From Geojedonia sp051814705 (lineage in GTDB: Bacteria; Bacteroidota; Bacteroidia; Flavobacteriales; Flavobacteriaceae), in contig JBPWQW010000001.1 in assembly GCA_051814705.1 (NCBI GenBank), forward strand, positions 1,178,001 through 1,242,000: a DNA stretch of 64,000 bases, written 5' to 3'. This document shows positions 45,275-53,611 of the stretch, piece after piece. The position numbers and the translations under genes were made by a program. Each line of letters begins with the position of its first letter. Position 1 is the stretch's first letter. The notes under the pieces were generated by a model. That model did not search any database. It saw only the letters and a list, made by a program, of their open reading frames with translations, and was not told where the DNA came from.

Positions 45275-46321
45275 ATGAAACAAGTTGATTACATTATAGT
45301 GGGTTGTGGTTTGGCAGGTATCGCCTTTTGTGAGCAATTGAGAATCCATAATAAATCGTTCTTGGTTTTTGACGATGCGTCCCAGCAATCCTCAATGGTT
45401 GCGGTTGGAATGTACAATCCTGTTGTTTTAAAACGATTTACCGAAGCCTGGAAAGCAAAAGAATTATTAAGTCTGGCGATTCCAAAATATAAAGATTTAG
45501 AGCAGTTACTTCAGGTTGTATTAGATTATAAACTTCCTGTTTATAGAAAATTTGCATCCATTGAAGAGCAGAATCAGTGGTTTTCGGCTGCTGATAAACC
45601 CTCTTTAGAACACTATTTGTCAATTAAAATTAAAAAGAATTCAAACCCTAAAATAACAGCACCATATGGGTTTGGCGAAGTCTTTCAAACAGGAAGAATC
45701 GATACCGCTAAACTTGTTAAACACTATAAAAACTATTTAAAAGATCGTGATATGCTCGCATTAGAGTCTTTTAATTACAAGGCTTTAGAAATACTTCAGG
45801 ATCATGTTGAATATGAAGACGTGATTGCTAAACAAGTTGTATTTGCCGAAGGTTTTGGCGTAGTTAATAATCCGTATTTTAAAAATCTACCACTCCAGGT
45901 AGCTAAAGGTGAAATGATAATTATAAAGGCTCCAGATTTAAAAATAGATTTTATTCTAAAGTCTTCTGTTTTTATTGTTCCCTTAGGAAACGATTTGTAT
46001 TCGGTAGGAGCAACTTATAATTGGCATGATATAACAAGTGCCGCTACTGAAAGCGGTAGGGAAGAACTTGAAAACAAACTTAAAACGGTTATCTCATGTG
46101 ACTATAAAATTGTAGACCAAGTGGCTGGTGTTAGACCAACGGTTAAGGACAGAAGGCCTTTGGTTGGTAAACATTCAGAACACAAAAATCTTTTTGTTCT
46201 AAATGGTTTGGGAACTCGAGGCGTTATGATAGCCCCTTTTGTGGCTGAACAGCTTTATAATTGTATTGAAAATAAGCTTCCATTGGAAAAAGAAATAGAC
46301 ATTACAAGATTCACTTTATAA
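45275..46321 (+). CDS. FAD-dependent oxidoreductase (DAO family)
   Basis: A 348-residue flavoprotein of the glycine/D-amino-acid oxidase group. The N-terminal dinucleotide fold reads YIIVGCGLAGIAFCEQL (GxGxxG at 10-15). The C-terminal part has VDQVAGVRPTVKDRRPLVGK and LNGLGTRGVMIAPFVAEQL, both typical of DAO enzymes that oxidise C-N bonds. Substrate unknown. I start it at the ATG at 45275, since the dinucleotide fold begins there and a -7 box sits just upstream. It converges with the DUF983 gene. Confidence 0.85.
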   Translation: MKQVDYIIVGCGLAGIAFCEQLRIHNKSFLVFDDASQQSSMVAVGMYNPVVLKRFTEAWKAKELLSLAIPKYKDLEQLLQVVLDYKLPVYRKFASIEEQNQWFSAADKPSLEHYLSIKIKKNSNPKITAPYGFGEVFQTGRIDTAKLVKHYKNYLKDRDMLALESFNYKALEILQDHVEYEDVIAKQVVFAEGFGVVNNPYFKNLPLQVAKGEMIIIKAPDLKIDFILKSSVFIVPLGNDLYSVGATYNWHDITSAATESGREELENKLKTVISCDYKIVDQVAGVRPTVKDRRPLVGKHSEHKNLFVLNGLGTRGVMIAPFVAEQLYNCIENKLPLEKEIDITRFTL

Positions 46322-46346
46322 GTAAAGATGAGGTTACAAATAACCT

Positions 46347-46370
46347 ATAAAAGGCGCTTTTATTTTTTAA
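46347..46370. terminator. Bidirectional terminator between oxidoreductase and DUF983 gene
   Basis: ATAAAAG (46347-46353) pairs with CTTTTAT (46357-46363), followed by Ts. A second small hairpin, GGTTA (46332-46336) with TAACC (46341-46345), lies just before it. The stem overlaps the stop codon of the DUF983 gene. Confidence 0.6.
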
Positions 46371-46743
46371 TTGAATTCTTATCGTAGTGTATAAATAAGT
46401 TGACCCATAGACTTCTTGAAGTACGCATAATGACTGGCCCAAATACAACTAGTGTACCAATAATGGAAAGAAATGCTGTATTTATGCTACTGTCTAAAAT
46501 AAAATAACTGATCACAAAGGCGGCAAATGCAAACACAATGCCCACACCATAACTTACATACATAGACCCAAAAAAGAACGAAGGTTCAAGTCTGTATTTT
46601 GTATTACAGTGCGTACAATGATCGTGAATTTTTAAAGTATCTGAAAGGATATAAGGATTCTTGGTCAGGTACATGGACTCTTCTTGACATTTTGGACATA
46701 CTCCCTTAATAACACTATATAATTTAGTTCCTTTTTTTATCAT
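46360..46743 (-). CDS. DUF983 membrane protein with zinc-ribbon motifs
   Basis: A 127-residue protein. The soluble N-terminus has two CxxC knuckles, VCPKCQEES and HCTHCNTKYR, suited to one zinc site. Two membrane helices follow (GVGIVFAFAAFVISYFIL and AFLSIIGTLVVFGPVIM). DUF983 proteins are widespread and uncharacterised. Divergent from the ABC-F gene. Confidence 0.85.
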   Translation of the reverse strand: MIKKGTKLYSVIKGVCPKCQEESMYLTKNPYILSDTLKIHDHCTHCNTKYRLEPSFFFGSMYVSYGVGIVFAFAAFVISYFILDSSINTAFLSIIGTLVVFGPVIMRTSRSLWVNLFIHYDKNSIKK

Positions 46744-46752
46744 GGATTTGTG

Positions 46753-46760
46753 TATTTTTG
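46753..46760 (+). promoter_or_regulatory. -7 element of the ABC-F gene
   Basis: TATTTTTG, an exact TAnnTTTG, 64 bp before the ABC-F ATG. This predicts a 5' leader of about 60 bases, longer than for most genes in the window. Confidence 0.5.
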
Positions 46761-46778
46761 CACTTCTAAAATAGGAGG

Positions 46779-46786
46779 CAAAATTA
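46779..46786 (-). promoter_or_regulatory. -7 element of the DUF983 gene
   Basis: On the minus strand this reads TAATTTTG, an exact TAnnTTTG, ending 35 bp before the ATG at 46743. The two divergent promoters overlap in one 82-bp intergenic region. Confidence 0.45.
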
Positions 46787-46824
46787 ATTTAAATAATTTA
46801 TTTGCCGGTAACATAAGTTATATA

Positions 46825-48732
46825 ATGTTGAACATTCACAATCTTTCCATTTCTTTTCAAGGCGAATATTTATTCGAAGAGATTGCTTTTAAATTAAGCT
46901 CTGGAGATCGGGTCGGGTTAATTGGTAAAAATGGCGCAGGAAAATCTACCATGCTCAAAATTCTTTCTAAAGAGATGGAACCAGATTCCGGACAAATAGC
47001 TGCAGAAAAGAATTTGAGTATAGGTTTTTTAAAACAGGATATAGATTTTGTTGTTGGAAGAACGGTATTGGAAGAAGCGTATCAAGCGTTTCAGGAAATT
47101 ATAATGCTTGAAGCAAAAATTGATGATATCAACCATCAATTAGTAGTGCGCACCGATTATGAAAGTGATGAGTATCATCAATTGATGGTCGATTTAAATG
47201 AAACACAAAACCAATATGAGATTTTAGGAGGCTACAATTATCACGGTGAAACCGAAAAAATCCTGCAAGGTCTTGGTTTTAAAAGAGAAGATTTTGAAAA
47301 CTTGACCGATACCTTTTCAGGAGGTTGGCGTATGCGTATTGAGCTGGCAAAACTTCTACTTCAAAACAATGATATTTTACTTTTAGATGAGCCAACCAAT
47401 CATTTGGACATTGAATCGATTATATGGTTAGAAAATTTTCTAAAAAATTACAATGGAGCTGTTGTTATTGTATCGCATGATAAAATGTTTTTGGACATTG
47501 TAACCAATAGAACCATCGAAATTTCATTAGGAAGAATCTATGATTATAATAAACCCTATTCTAAATTCTTGGTCCTTAGAAACGAAATTAAGGAGCAACA
47601 ATTGGCAGCTCAAAAAAATCAGGCCAAACAAATTGAACAAACCGAAAAGCTAATTGAAAAATTTAGGGCAAAAGCTTCTAAGGCCTCAATGGCCCAATCC
47701 TTAATCAAAAAACTGGACAAAATCGATCGTATTGAAGTTGATGAAGACGACAATAGTGTGATGGCCCTTAATTTTCCAGTATCTATAACACCTGGAAAAG
47801 TTGTGATTGAAGCTCATCATATTTCAAAAAAATATGGTGATTTACAAGTGCTCAAGCATATCGATTTACTCATTGAGCGAAATAGTAAAACAGCCTTTGT
47901 GGGGCAAAATGGGCAAGGAAAATCTACTTTGGCAAAAATCATTGTGGGAGAACTGAAACATGAGGGGCAACTTAAACTTGGACATAATGTTCAAATAGGC
48001 TATTTTGCCCAAAATCAAGCCGATTATCTTAATGGCAACAAGACGGTTTTGGATACCATGATCGATGCTGCCAACGAAAAAAACCGAAGTAAAGTAAGGG
48101 ACATTCTAGGCGCATTTTTGTTTAGGGGAGAGGAAGTAGATAAATATGTAAAAGTGTTGTCTGGAGGCGAGCGAAATCGCTTAGCGCTGGCCAAATTACT
48201 GTTGCAACCCTTTAATGTTTTGGTCATGGATGAGCCGACCAACCATTTAGACATCAATTCCAAAAATGTTTTGAAGAAAGCTCTTAAAAAATTTGAAGGT
48301 ACTTTAATTTTGGTATCTCACGACAGGGATTTTCTTCAAGGACTCACCAACAAAGTTTATGAGTTTAAGGATCATAAACTCAAAGAGTATTTAGGTGATA
48401 TTAACTTTTATTTAGAACAGCGCAATGTTGAAAACTTAAGAGAAGTTGAAAAGCGGAATGTAGTTAAAGAGCAGCCTAAAGAAACCAACAAACAATCATA
48501 CGAAGAGCAGAAAAAGCGAAAATCTTTAAATAATAGGTTAAGCAATATTGAGTCAAAAATCAATCAGCTTGAAAAAGATATTAAAATCGTAGATGTTGAA
48601 CTGGCAACAAACTACGATAAGGTTGTTTCGGACCCAAAGTTTTTTGATCGCTATCAGTCCAAAAAGAAAACCTTGGAAACTTTAATGTCTGATTGGGAAC
48701 GTATACAAGAAGAATTAGAGGATTTATCCTAA
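46825..48732 (+). CDS. ABC-F family ATPase
   Basis: A soluble protein of 635 residues with two ABC domains in one chain and no membrane domain, hence ABC-F. Walker A motifs are GKNGAGKST (about 34-42) and GQNGQGKST. Signature motifs are FSGGWRMRIELAKLLL and LSGGERNRLALAKLLL, each followed by a LLLDEPTNHLDI-type Walker B. The linker between domains is charged. A C-terminal coiled coil of about 80 residues (SLNNRLSNIESKINQLEKDI) resembles Uup. ABC-F proteins act on ribosomes. Which subfamily this is cannot be decided by eye. I start at the ATG at 46825. Confidence 0.92.
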   Translation: MLNIHNLSISFQGEYLFEEIAFKLSSGDRVGLIGKNGAGKSTMLKILSKEMEPDSGQIAAEKNLSIGFLKQDIDFVVGRTVLEEAYQAFQEIIMLEAKIDDINHQLVVRTDYESDEYHQLMVDLNETQNQYEILGGYNYHGETEKILQGLGFKREDFENLTDTFSGGWRMRIELAKLLLQNNDILLLDEPTNHLDIESIIWLENFLKNYNGAVVIVSHDKMFLDIVTNRTIEISLGRIYDYNKPYSKFLVLRNEIKEQQLAAQKNQAKQIEQTEKLIEKFRAKASKASMAQSLIKKLDKIDRIEVDEDDNSVMALNFPVSITPGKVVIEAHHISKKYGDLQVLKHIDLLIERNSKTAFVGQNGQGKSTLAKIIVGELKHEGQLKLGHNVQIGYFAQNQADYLNGNKTVLDTMIDAANEKNRSKVRDILGAFLFRGEEVDKYVKVLSGGERNRLALAKLLLQPFNVLVMDEPTNHLDINSKNVLKKALKKFEGTLILVSHDRDFLQGLTNKVYEFKDHKLKEYLGDINFYLEQRNVENLREVEKRNVVKEQPKETNKQSYEEQKKRKSLNNRLSNIESKINQLEKDIKIVDVELATNYDKVVSDPKFFDRYQSKKKTLETLMSDWERIQEELEDLS

Positions 48733-48888
48733 TAGCCCTTTAACATATTTCAATAATGTTTGGGAAGAGTGCCAAAAAAAATTGACCATTTTTAGAATTT
48801 AGGCGGATATTTATAGCTTTTAAATGCTGAATTTTTTGTGTTACAATTGACTGAATAATTACTAAATTTTAATTTTTAAATTCTTAAA

Positions 48889-49068
48889 ATGGAGGAACAC
48901 TTTTTTCAATGTCCTTACTGCTGGGAAGAGATTTCAATGCTCGTGGATTATTCCCAAAAACATCAAAATTATATTGAAGATTGTGAGGTATGCTGTAACC
49001 CAATTCAACTGGTTATCAGTATAGAAAACAATGTAATTACGAGCTTTCAAATTAAAAAAGCCCAATAG
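48889..49068 (+). CDS. Short CPXCG-type cysteine-rich protein
   Basis: A 59-residue protein starting MEEHFFQCPYCWEEISMLVD. Cysteine pairs CPYC (8-11) and CEVCC (32-36) are spaced like the zinc ribbon of the CPXCG family, with IEDCEVCCNPIQLVI as the second knuckle. The residue after the first pair is Trp rather than the named Gly. Homologues of this size are common in proteobacteria and Bacteroidota and have no known function. It lies alone between ABC-F and the LRR gene. Confidence 0.75.
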   Translation: MEEHFFQCPYCWEEISMLVDYSQKHQNYIEDCEVCCNPIQLVISIENNVITSFQIKKAQ

Positions 49069-49213
49069 TCATAAATTTTTAAAAGACTGAATAACAGCCA
49101 ATTAAAAATATTTTCATTTTTAAATCATGCAGTTCATCGAAAATAATTGGTAGTTCAACGATGTTTGCATATATTCGTAGTATAAATGTGCACCCTCAAA
49201 AAAATCTACGATT

Positions 49214-50122
49214 ATGAAGACCTTAAAAATCACTTTAGTATGTTGCTTGGTAACCTTGTTTGCATTCGCAAATATTTCATCCAAAGAAGAGCAAGCATTA
49301 ATATCTTTATATAAAACCACTCAAGGAGAATCTTGGATTAACACCTGGGATTTACATGCTCCTATTACAACGTGGTATGGTGTAGTTATTAAAGACGATA
49401 AAGTTGTAGAATTAAATTTGGAATATAATAATCTGCAAGGAAATTTACCTGAGTCATTTGGGGATTTAATTCACCTAACTAAAATAAATTTCTTTAGAAA
49501 TAATATTACTGGAAACATTCCAAGTTCAATAGGAAACTTAACGGAATTAAGAGCATGCAATATGGCGTTCAATAAATTGGAAGGTCCATTACCAGAATCG
49601 ATAACCAATCTCAGTACTTTAGTTTCATTGCAACTTTTTATGAATCAATTGGAGGGTTCTATCCCTAAATCTATTGATAAAATGCAAAATCTTGAAGTAT
49701 TGGAATTATACAATAACGATTTCAGTGGAGAATTACCAAGCTCTATTTGTAAACTGACCAATCTTAAAACATTACTCGTGAGTAGTAATCGTTTGATAGG
49801 GAAGTTGCCTTCTGAAATATCCAACTTAAAAGAATTAAGAGTGTTAAGTGTATTTGATAACAACTTTTTTGGAACTATTCCAGCCTCTATTGGTGATTTA
49901 GCAAATCTAGAAGAGCTTATATTATCAAACAATGCCTTTTACGGTGATCTACCAACAGAAATGGCCAACTTAACCAATCTTAAAATATTGGTATTGGGTA
50001 ATAATGCTTTTAAAAGCAATTTTACCAGCTTAAAATCCAAATTACCTCCAAGTTTACAACAGTTTGATTTTAATAATGTAAACTCACAAGGTACTCTTGC
50101 AACACTAGACACGGAAGATTAG
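49214..50122 (+). CDS. Secreted plant-type leucine-rich-repeat protein
   Basis: A 302-residue protein with a signal peptide (MKTLKITLVCCLVTLFAFA). After an N-terminal cap (EEQALISLYKTTQGESW) come about eight to nine 24-residue repeats of the plant-specific type, with pattern LxxLxLxxNxLxGxIPxxI: NNLQGNLPESFGDL, NNITGNIPSSIGNL, NKLEGPLPESITNL, NDFSGELPSSICKL, NNFFGTIPASIGDL. No C-terminal sorting domain is evident. Such LRRs bind proteins; the ligand is unknown. It stands alone and ends at a strong terminator. Confidence 0.85.
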   Translation: MKTLKITLVCCLVTLFAFANISSKEEQALISLYKTTQGESWINTWDLHAPITTWYGVVIKDDKVVELNLEYNNLQGNLPESFGDLIHLTKINFFRNNITGNIPSSIGNLTELRACNMAFNKLEGPLPESITNLSTLVSLQLFMNQLEGSIPKSIDKMQNLEVLELYNNDFSGELPSSICKLTNLKTLLVSSNRLIGKLPSEISNLKELRVLSVFDNNFFGTIPASIGDLANLEELILSNNAFYGDLPTEMANLTNLKILVLGNNAFKSNFTSLKSKLPPSLQQFDFNNVNSQGTLATLDTED

Positions 50123-50162
50123 TTTTTTACTGTTTTGAAGTTTTGAATGAATTGAGTTAGTT

Positions 50163-50197
50163 AAAAACTCCCAGCATCTAAATGCTGGGAGTTTTTT
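50163..50197 (+). terminator. Terminator of the LRR gene
   Basis: A perfect 15-bp stem, AAAAACTCCCAGCAT (50163-50177) with its complement (50182-50196), CTAA loop, and a T run. Confidence 0.9.
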
Positions 50198-50383
50198 GAT
50201 TATACTTAAAAAAAGCGGTTGGTTATTCCTTGTAGCTATAATTAAAAAGACAATAGACTCTTTCATTTTTTAAATAGCAGGAATCTACAAAAACCCGAAT
50301 TTTATAGTAAAATATGTGAGGTCAACACCTTAACTTCCAATTTGAGCGCGCCCAATAATTCTAGGTTTATATCTCTAAATAAA

Positions 50384-50416
50384 TTTGGAACTAATATTAG
50401 TATTGACGTATATTTG
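50384..50416 (+). promoter_or_regulatory. Promoter of the initiator tRNA gene
   Basis: TTTG (50384-50387), a 21-bp spacer, then TATATTTG (50409-50416), exact matches to both Bacteroidota elements. Transcription would start near 50423, about 65 bp before the mature tRNA. The rest of 50198-50480 holds nothing else I can support. Confidence 0.65.
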
Positions 50417-50487
50417 CATTCCGAAATGATTTGGTCGGCATTATGAACCGAAAGTTAAAAGCTAAGTAAATTATTTTGTAATGATAT

Positions 50488-50560
<73 letters not shown>

Positions 50561-50565
50561 CAATG

Positions 50566-50596
50566 AAGCCTTCAGAGTAATCTGGAGGCTTTTCTT
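50566..50596 (+). terminator. Terminator of the initiator tRNA
   Basis: AAGCCTTCAGA (50566-50576) pairs with TCTGGAGGCTT (50581-50591), with one T-G pair and a GTAA loop, followed by Ts. Confidence 0.8.
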
Positions 50597-50615
50597 TTTG
50601 TCGCAAAGAAATAAA

Positions 50616-50630
50616 TCCAGTTCCCGTTAC
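50616..50630 (+). repeat. Partial copy of the tRNA 3' end
   Basis: TCCAGTTCCCGTTAC repeats 14 of 15 bases of the tRNA 3' end at 50547-50561, 69 bp downstream. It may be a remnant of an attachment site or of a tandem tRNA copy. No integrase lies nearby. Confidence 0.5.
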
Positions 50631-50770
50631 TACAGCCCAGATACTTTTGTGTCTTGGTTTTTTGTTTATTACACTCAATTTGATTGGTATCAAAACACAT
50701 ATTATTCCTTTAAAACATTAATACAGATGAGTAGGTATGTATAAAAGTATGAGCATCGATTGAAAAATAG

Positions 50771-50778
50771 TATATTTG
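50771..50778 (+). promoter_or_regulatory. -7 element of the ECF sigma gene
   Basis: TATATTTG matches TAnnTTTG exactly, 23 bp before the ATG at 50802. No TTTG is seen at -33. The sequence between 50597 and 50770 is otherwise featureless apart from the tRNA-end copy. Confidence 0.45.
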
Positions 50779-50801
50779 AATTACAATAGTATTGTTTCCT
50801 A

Positions 50802-51383
50802 ATGGAAGTCATCAAAAAAGATTCAAAAAAAACTATCGAAAGCTGGGTTAGTGAGCACAGCGATGCTCTTTTTTCTTGGGCCTTTTATAAAACATCTTGT
50901 AAAGAAGTTGCAGAAGATTTGGTGCAAGACACATTTCTCTCTGCCTTTAATAAATTAGATTCATTTAAAGGTAATAGCCAACCTAAAACCTGGCTATTTT
51001 CAATATTAAATAATAAAGTTATTGATTATTACCGGTTAAGTGCTAAAACAACAAAAAAGACTTTTAGCCTATCTGAAGAAAAAGCTACCGAGATTTCTGA
51101 CGGTTTATTTAATGAAACCGAAGATTGGAAGGACTATACTATTAATCCTATTTGGAATCAAGATGAAGAATTGTTGGATAACCCAGATTTCAACAAGGTG
51201 ATGCAATATTGTATGGATGATTTACCTGAAAATTGGAAGCTCGCAGTAACCTCAAAATATCTAACAGATAAAAAAGCAGGTGAGATTTGTCAGGAATTAA
51301 ATATCACAGTGTCCAATTATTGGCAGATCATTCATAGGGCTAAACTAGTTCTAAAAAAATGTTTAGAAATGAAATGGATATAA
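50802..51383 (+). CDS. ECF-type RNA polymerase sigma factor
   Basis: A 193-residue sigma-70 family protein with only regions 2 and 4. Region 2 reads KEVAEDLVQDTFLSAFNKLD and KTWLFSILNNKVIDYYR, the promoter-melting and -10-binding part. Region 4 reads LPENWKLAVTSKYLTDKKAG then ICQELNITVSNYWQIIHRAK, a helix-turn-helix for -35. Followed 22 bp later by a small zinc-binding protein, its probable anti-sigma factor. Confidence 0.92.
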   Translation: MEVIKKDSKKTIESWVSEHSDALFSWAFYKTSCKEVAEDLVQDTFLSAFNKLDSFKGNSQPKTWLFSILNNKVIDYYRLSAKTTKKTFSLSEEKATEISDGLFNETEDWKDYTINPIWNQDEELLDNPDFNKVMQYCMDDLPENWKLAVTSKYLTDKKAGEICQELNITVSNYWQIIHRAKLVLKKCLEMKWI

Positions 51384-51405
51384 TTACTCTTTAAAAAATT
51401 GAAAA

Positions 51406-51678
51406 ATGCTGTTTAAAAGAATAATGGATAGAATGGTGAATTCTTGTAAAAAAACTACAGAATTAATTGATAAAAAGTTTCTAATGCCACTATCTATAAA
51501 AGAGAGGGTTCAGTTGTATTTTCATAAATCTATGTGTAAAACGTGTACAGCTTATGAGCATCAATCTAAATTTATTGATAACGCAATTTCTAAATTATTT
51601 GATAATGGATCCAATAAGGATGTCGATCTATCTAATGAAAGAAAACAAAAAATTATTGATAAAATAAATAAGCCCTAA
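51406..51678 (+). CDS. Probable soluble ZAS-type anti-sigma factor
   Basis: A 90-residue protein with no membrane segment. FHKSMCKTC is the HxxxCxxC motif of zinc-containing anti-sigma (ZAS) domains; other parts are helical (ELIDKKFLMPLSIKERVQLY). Its position directly after an ECF sigma gene makes anti-sigma activity likely (inference). With no membrane helix it would sense a cytoplasmic signal, probably redox acting on the zinc site. Confidence 0.72.
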   Translation: MLFKRIMDRMVNSCKKTTELIDKKFLMPLSIKERVQLYFHKSMCKTCTAYEHQSKFIDNAISKLFDNGSNKDVDLSNERKQKIIDKINKP

Positions 51679-51704
51679 ATTAATAGGAATTCATAAATCT
51701 AAAG

Positions 51705-51735
51705 GCACTACAAGAAATTGTGGTGCTTTTTTTTT
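51705..51735 (+). terminator. Terminator of the sigma/anti-sigma pair
   Basis: GCACTACAA (51705-51713) pairs with TTGTGGTGC (51718-51726), one G-T pair, GAAA loop, then nine Ts. Confidence 0.8.
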
Positions 51736-51875
51736 ATCACTATCAGAAGTCCACGCAAGCTGCTGGAAATTAATAAAATGAGAATAGTTTAACAATTATT
51801 TCCAATTTAATTGTCAGGAACTCATTAATTAAAGTCTATTCATCCAGTTAATCAAAATTTACTAATAATTTTTAT

Positions 51876-52343
51876 ATGACAACCAAAAAGAAAATCTTAA
51901 TTACCCTAGCAGTAGGTGTTTTAATCGCCATAGGAATAGGATTATACATGTTCAATAAACCTGCGAGGGACGTTCAAGCTACTCAAACAGATTTTAGTTA
52001 TAGCGCAAGTGCTATTGTTAATGAATATCTAACTGATGCTAAAGTTGCAAATGACAAATATCTTGACGAAGAAGGTAATTCTAAAGTTTTAGAAATCACA
52101 GGAATCGTTTCCGATATCTCTGAAGATTTTAATAACCAAAAAGTAATACTTCTTAAAAATGCTACAGATAAAGCCGGTGTGAGTGCAACGTTCACTAAGG
52201 AAACGAATGCTCATACCCATGCAATAAAAATTGGTGATGAGATTACAATAAAAGGTGTTATACGTTCTGGCGCGGCGTACGACCCTGATTTAGAAATGTA
52301 TGAAAACGTCATACTCGATAAATGTGACATCGTGTCCAAATAA
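51876..52343 (+). CDS. OB-fold (tRNA_anti-like) membrane-anchored protein
   Basis: A 155-residue protein with one N-terminal membrane helix (ILITLAVGVLIAIGIGLYMF) and a compact beta-rich domain: YLDEEGNSKVLEITGIVSDI, GVSATFTKETNAHTHAIKIG and DEITIKGVIRSGAAYD. This matches the tRNA_anti-like OB fold found in Bacteroidota envelope proteins. Nucleic-acid binding is not implied. It lies 33 bp before the yceI gene and likely forms an operon with it. Confidence 0.7.
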   Translation: MTTKKKILITLAVGVLIAIGIGLYMFNKPARDVQATQTDFSYSASAIVNEYLTDAKVANDKYLDEEGNSKVLEITGIVSDISEDFNNQKVILLKNATDKAGVSATFTKETNAHTHAIKIGDEITIKGVIRSGAAYDPDLEMYENVILDKCDIVSK

Positions 52344-52376
52344 ACAAGTAAACAATAATTAATTAAATTTTAAAAA

Positions 52377-52922
52377 ATGAAAAAATCATTCTTAACCATT
52401 ATCGCTTTAGTCACTATTTCACTAACAGTTTCTGCGCAAAAGCAAGTGAGTTCAAAAACACACGTTAAATTCTTTTCCACAACGCCTGCTGAAAACATTG
52501 AAGCTAATAATTATGCTTCTGTAGGAACTATTGACCCTGCTTCAGGAGATATTGTTTTTTCAGTACCTATGCAAAGCTTTGAATTTGAAAAGGCACTGAT
52601 GCAAGAACATTTTAACAGTAAAAAGTTTTTAAATACAAAAGCAAACCCTAAAGCTAAATTAACCGGTAAAATAGCAAACCTTGACGCTGTAAACTTTTCT
52701 AAAGATGGGTCTTATGGAGCCGCTGTTACTGGAGATTTAACAATAAATGGCGTTACCAAGCCGATTAATGAAAAAGCAACTGTTGTAGTTAAAGACGGAA
52801 GTATCAGTCTTAATTCCAAGTTTAATATCACTTTGGCCGACTATGAAGTTGCGTTTAAAAGCGGCAAACCATCTACTAACATTGCCAAAACTGTGGAAGT
52901 TACAGTAGAAGCACAATATTAA
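52377..52922 (+). CDS. YceI family lipid-binding periplasmic protein
   Basis: A 181-residue lipocalin-like protein with a signal peptide (MKKSFLTIIALVTISLTVSA, cut before QKQ). YceI landmarks: SKTHVKFFSTTPAENIEA, GDIVFSVPMQSFEFEKALMQ, KKFLNTKANPKAKLTG and a central NGVTKPINEKATV. The family carries isoprenoid lipids in a beta barrel. A strong terminator follows. Confidence 0.88.
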   Translation: MKKSFLTIIALVTISLTVSAQKQVSSKTHVKFFSTTPAENIEANNYASVGTIDPASGDIVFSVPMQSFEFEKALMQEHFNSKKFLNTKANPKAKLTGKIANLDAVNFSKDGSYGAAVTGDLTINGVTKPINEKATVVVKDGSISLNSKFNITLADYEVAFKSGKPSTNIAKTVEVTVEAQY

Positions 52923-52942
52923 TTCAAATAAAAATTGAAATT

Positions 52943-52978
52943 AAAACAATCTTGATGTGTTCATCAAGATTGTTTTTT
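52943..52978 (+). terminator. Terminator of the OB-fold/yceI operon
   Basis: A perfect 15-bp stem, AAAACAATCTTGATG (52943-52957) with its complement (52962-52976), TGTT loop, T run. It ends only 15 bp before the next ATG. Confidence 0.88.
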
Positions 52979-52992
52979 AATCACAGATAAAA

Positions 52993-53544
52993 ATGGCACA
53001 TTTAAAATTAGAAAACAATTCAATCTCGTCCATTTCACAAGAGATTTTAGATAAAACCAAAAAGGGATTAGGTTTTATTCCAAATATGTATCAAAAAATG
53101 GGGAATAACCCCGCTTTATTAGATGCGTATACCTACACATATAATTCGTTTAGAGCCAATTCAGGCTTTAATTCTGTAGAACAAGAAGTGGTTTTTCTAT
53201 CGGTTGCTTATGAAAATAATTGCGAATATTGTATGGCAGCTCACAGTTTTGTGGGTGATATGATGAGTAAGGTTCCTACCGAAGTCACAAATGCTATTCG
53301 TGATAATAAACAGGTTCCTGATGCTAAATTAGCAGCATTATCAAAGCTTACGCGTTCACTTACTGTAAATAGAGGGCATGTCTCTCAAGCTGAAGTTGAC
53401 GAGTTTTTAGCAACAGGATATACTGAGGCGCATGTATTAGGTATTGTTGCAGGAATAGCGGTTAAAACATTAAGTAACTATTCAAATCATTTAACAAATC
53501 CAGAATTGGATGCTGCTTTTGCAGGTAGAAGCTGGAAAAAATAA
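52993..53544 (+). CDS. Carboxymuconolactone decarboxylase-family protein (AhpD-like)
   Basis: A 183-residue helical protein. The redox motif is NCEYCMAAHSF: a CxxC pair followed by a His, with a Glu in CEYC, as in AhpD-type peroxidase-related enzymes. GLGFIPNMYQKMGNNPALLD and EQEVVFLSVAYENN precede it, as is typical. Likely a thiol-based peroxide or hydroperoxide reductase. The paralogue next door shares the motif. Confidence 0.85.
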   Translation: MAHLKLENNSISSISQEILDKTKKGLGFIPNMYQKMGNNPALLDAYTYTYNSFRANSGFNSVEQEVVFLSVAYENNCEYCMAAHSFVGDMMSKVPTEVTNAIRDNKQVPDAKLAALSKLTRSLTVNRGHVSQAEVDEFLATGYTEAHVLGIVAGIAVKTLSNYSNHLTNPELDAAFAGRSWKK

Positions 53545-53611
53545 ATTTTTAAATATCAAAACCTTGTGTCAGGAAACCAAAATGAGGCGTCTATTTTTTA
53601 AATTAAAGTAA

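Noticed and set aside
50616..50630. A second functional tRNA
   Set aside because: Only the last 15 bases are copied. No D or anticodon arms are present.
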